From Erysipelatoclostridium sp. An173 (GTDB lineage Bacteria; Bacillota_I; Bacilli_A; Erysipelotrichales; Coprobacillaceae): DNA of 35,096 bases. Below are positions 33,689 to 35,096 of the stretch, one piece after another. Positions within the stretch are counted from its first letter, which is position 1. The number at the start of each line of letters is the position of its first letter. The translations under genes and the position numbers were made by a program. The notes below the pieces were generated by a model that did no database searches, had not been told where the DNA came from, and saw only the letters and a program-made list of their open reading frames with translations. Location of the stretch: the NCBI RefSeq assembly GCF_002160495.1, contig NZ_NFKR01000027.1:1-35096 (forward strand). The letters are read 5' to 3'.

Positions 33689-33997
33689 TTATAATTTGAT
33701 TTCAATGTCTACACCACTTGGTAATTCTAATCTTGTTAGAATATCAACTGTTTCTTGTGTAGGGTTCACAATGTCGATTAAACGTTTGTGAGTTCTAATT
33801 TCGAATTGTTCACGAGAATCTTTATACTTATGAACTGCTCTTAAGATTGTATAAACTTCTCTTTCTGTTGGTAGTGGTACTGGACCAACTACTTGAGCTC
33901 CAGATTTCTTAGCAGCACCGATAATTTTTTCTGCTGAGTTATCTAGAATTTTGTGATCAAATGATTTTAATCTGATTCTAATTTTGTTATTTGCCAT
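33689..33997 (-). CDS. rpsJ: 30S ribosomal protein S10 (NusE)
   Basis: A 102-residue protein, first gene of the superoperon and also the transcription factor NusE. It shows [37 protein letters not shown] and [15 protein letters not shown]. The ATG at 33997 lies 8 nt from AAAGGAG; the in-frame ATG at 34015 is upstream of that site and rejected. Confidence 0.97.
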   Translation of the reverse strand: MANNKIRIRLKSFDHKILDNSAEKIIGAAKKSGAQVVGPVPLPTEREVYTILRAVHKYKDSREQFEIRTHKRLIDIVNPTQETVDILTRLELPSGVDIEIKL

Positions 33998-34123
33998 GAT
34001 TTTTTCTCCTTTCAATTTATAGGATGTGAGTTACTCGATGCAAATTCCCTGAAACATGCCGTTTCATGACAACGCCTTTCGGTGTTTCAGCAACCTTGCA
34101 CTTCTTTGCAACGTCAACGGTTG
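33998..34123 (-). promoter_or_regulatory. Structured 5' leader of the S10 operon
   Basis: Two hairpins are visible on the minus strand. The first pairs CAACC/GGTTG (34119-34123, 34091-34095) with an inner TTGCA/TGCAA (34107-34111, 34096-34100). The second pairs CTGAAACA/TGTTTCAG (34083-34090, 34049-34056) and adds CCG/CGG beyond a TG bulge. A leader of this size before rpsJ is expected for ribosomal-protein autoregulation, but the ligand (for example L4) is not shown by the sequence. Confidence 0.55.
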
Positions 34124-34124
34124 T

Positions 34125-34153
34125 ATTTTAGCAAAAAAAAGCCTTTATTGCAA
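34125..34153 (-). promoter_or_regulatory. Candidate promoter of the S10 operon
   Basis: On the minus strand TTGCAA (34148-34153) and TAAAAT (34125-34130) are separated by exactly 17 bp. The -35 lies in the loop of the adjoining terminator hairpin. Transcription would start near 34118, trimming the first leader hairpin, so an additional upstream promoter may exist (for example TTGTAA near 34195). Confidence 0.5.
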
Positions 34154-34165
34154 GGCTTTTTTTAA
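34132..34165. terminator. Bidirectional intrinsic terminator upstream of the S10 operon
   Basis: An AAGCCTT/AAGGCTT core with A-rich and T-rich flanks (about 11 bp of stem) and a 6-nt loop is followed by runs of T on both strands. It would stop transcripts entering from the IS-relic/rRNA side, or act as an attenuator if the S10 promoter is further upstream. Confidence 0.75.
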
Positions 34166-34638
34166 TTTATTTATAAAAATATTTCGACAAAATTTACAAG
34201 CAATTAATATATGTAAATACAACCATTTTTTCATAAAAAAGTGACAATTTATCATTACATAAATACATCGTATTCAATGATAAAACAATATATCCCCAGG
34301 ATCCTTTATCCTAGCTAAAAAGAATCTTTAAGCTGATAAAACACTAGCAAAAGAGCTAGATGAATATAGTGTAAAAAGTATTATAAAATCTGACGCGATT
34401 ACATTGTATATAATCTTTAAAATTTTATCAAATCTCTGTTTTTCATTTTTGTTATAAAGTAATTGTCTGACTACCTATTGTCTAATTATTAATTAAAGCT
34501 GTTATACAAGCAAATTAATAGACTGTCCACAAACAAACTCAAACTATATATAGCGCCATATTCTTAGACAACTATAAAAACCTTGTGCATCAGTTTTTTA
34601 TATCATCATTCTATTTAACAAAACAGTTCTTTTAATAA
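34166..34638. other. Gene-free, AT-rich stretch
   Basis: No gene, RNA or clear repeat is recognised. Small hairpins occur: AGGAT/ATCCT around 34298-34313, and CTAGC/GCTAG around 34341-34360. Part of it may be decayed IS sequence belonging to the transposase relic that follows, but no reading frame shows this. Confidence 0.5.
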
Positions 34639-34890
34639 ATAAATTTAAAAAGCAATACTATAGTTGATCTTATAAGATCTAGAAATCAAAAAAAGACTTT
34701 AGACTAGTTCTTTCATATTTTAAAAAAAGAAAAAGAAGCTGTTGAATTTATATGCACCAATATGAGTTATACATTTAAATCTATTTTACAGCCATATTTT
34801 CCGCACTCAACGCTTCTTATCGATCATTTTCACGTAATAAAATATATCAATGATCAATTAAATAATATACCAACAAAAAAACATATGTAA
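34639..34890 (+). pseudogene. ISL3-type transposase fragment (decayed)
   Basis: One frame reads IVDLIRSRNQKKTLD, an in-frame TAG (34705-34707), then FFHILKKEKEAVEFICTNM, SYTFKSILQPYFPHSTLLID and HFHVIKYINDQLN. This follows the DDE core of ISL3-family transposases, where the strand pattern is D-I-L-x-x-R, V-x-F-x-x-x-D-M and F-P-N-A-x-I-V-x-D-x-F-H-V. The first catalytic Asp is Asn here (codon 34759-34761) while the Asp before x-F-H-V is kept. There is no start, N-terminal zinc region or C-terminal Glu. It is a dead remnant between the rRNA and S10 operons. Confidence 0.75.
34666..34679. repeat. Perfect 14-bp palindrome in the IS relic
   Basis: GATCTTATAAGATC is self-complementary. It lies inside the transposase fragment and may simply be chance. 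Confidence 0.4.
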
Positions 34891-34932
34891 ATAGTTTAAT
34901 GATAAAGCATCTTTAAAATATGATAATTTGAA

Positions 34933-34978
34933 GAGTAAAATAAAAAGAGGATGATGTAATCAGATAACACTATCCTCA
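34933..34978 (-). terminator. Terminator of the rRNA operon
   Basis: On the minus strand TGAGGAT (34972-34978) pairs with ATCCTCT (34946-34952). The stem extends inward through GTGT/ACAT after a mismatch. It is followed by TTTTATTTT. It lies about 25 nt beyond the 5S rRNA end. Confidence 0.7.
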
Positions 34979-35002
34979 TAGAATTTAATAATAAAAAAGA
35001 AG

Positions 35003-35096
35003 AACCGGCAGCTAGCTATTGTTGCACGTAAGTACTATCGTCGCCGTTATGATGCTTAACTTCTGTGTTCGGAATGGGTACAGGTGTGTCCATCAT
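35003..35096 (-). rRNA. rrf: 5S ribosomal RNA, 3' part (5' end outside the window)
   Basis: The minus strand reads ACACACCTGTACCCATTCCG, then AACACAGAAGTTAAGC, the near-universal 5S loop region, and ends near GCTGCCGGTT. About 94 of roughly 110-117 nt are present. The 3' boundary (35003) is approximate, judged from where the terminal helix should end. It shows that an rRNA operon lies upstream of the S10 operon in the same direction. Confidence 0.92.

Noticed and set aside
34056-34244. 62-codon frame opposite the S10 leader
   Set aside because: It crosses the terminator and promoter of the S10 operon and has no ribosome binding site or family.

Overview
The window looks like a low-GC Bacillota chromosome. 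Gene content and style suggest an Erysipelotrichia/Coprobacillaceae-type gut anaerobe (Thomasclavelia/Clostridium ramosum-like). That placement is an inference from AT-rich codon use, type-Z S14 and C+ L36, the S10-spc-alpha gene order followed by ecfA1-ecfA2-ecfT-truA, an Aquifex-type aconitase and several GH1 phospho-glycosidases. No sequence search was possible.

Layout, left to right. Positions 1-334 hold no convincing gene but contain two strong inverted repeats and a terminator. Positions 335-3954 (minus) are an aconitase / NAD-type isocitrate dehydrogenase / GntR-FCD regulator operon with overlapping or abutting genes; a promoter and a TTGCATACAA-type near-palindrome sit just upstream, suggesting autoregulation. 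Positions 4210-6535 (plus) are an Rrf2 regulator with four cysteines and an ABC-F ATPase. Positions 6543-6985 (minus) are a small PUA/ASCH-like protein and a small membrane protein. Positions 7204-13084 are a sugar-hydrolase island: two closely related GH1 6-phospho-beta-glycosidases flank a MATE exporter (all plus), and a third, divergent GH1 enzyme faces them. No PTS transporter is visible. Positions 13154-15257 (minus) are an alpha/beta-hydrolase-fold protein that has lost its catalytic Ser and His, coupled to an unrecognised 401-residue protein.

Positions 15365-19423 (minus) are the ECF transporter energy-coupling module (ecfA1, ecfA2, ecfT), truA and a PHP-family phosphatase. All are translationally overlapped and have their own promoter behind a UUCG-loop terminator. 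Positions 19516-33997 (minus) are the complete S10-spc-alpha ribosomal superoperon from rpsJ to rplQ, including rpmJ (37 aa), infA, map, adk, secY and rpoA. A structured leader and a terminator/promoter pair lie at about 33998-34163. Positions 34164-34940 are gene-poor and carry a decayed ISL3-type transposase fragment. The window ends in the 3' part of a 5S rRNA gene (minus), followed by its terminator, so an rRNA operon lies directly upstream of the S10 operon in the same direction.

The ribosomal half is orthodox. The unusual items are the catalytically dead hydrolase with its unknown partner, the mosaic GH1 duplicates, the repeat-bearing N-terminal extension of S5, the aconitase operon operator, and the ISL3 relic between rRNA and S10. 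I did not find convincing evidence of a wholly new system. The hydrolase/unknown-protein pair is the best candidate for undescribed biology.
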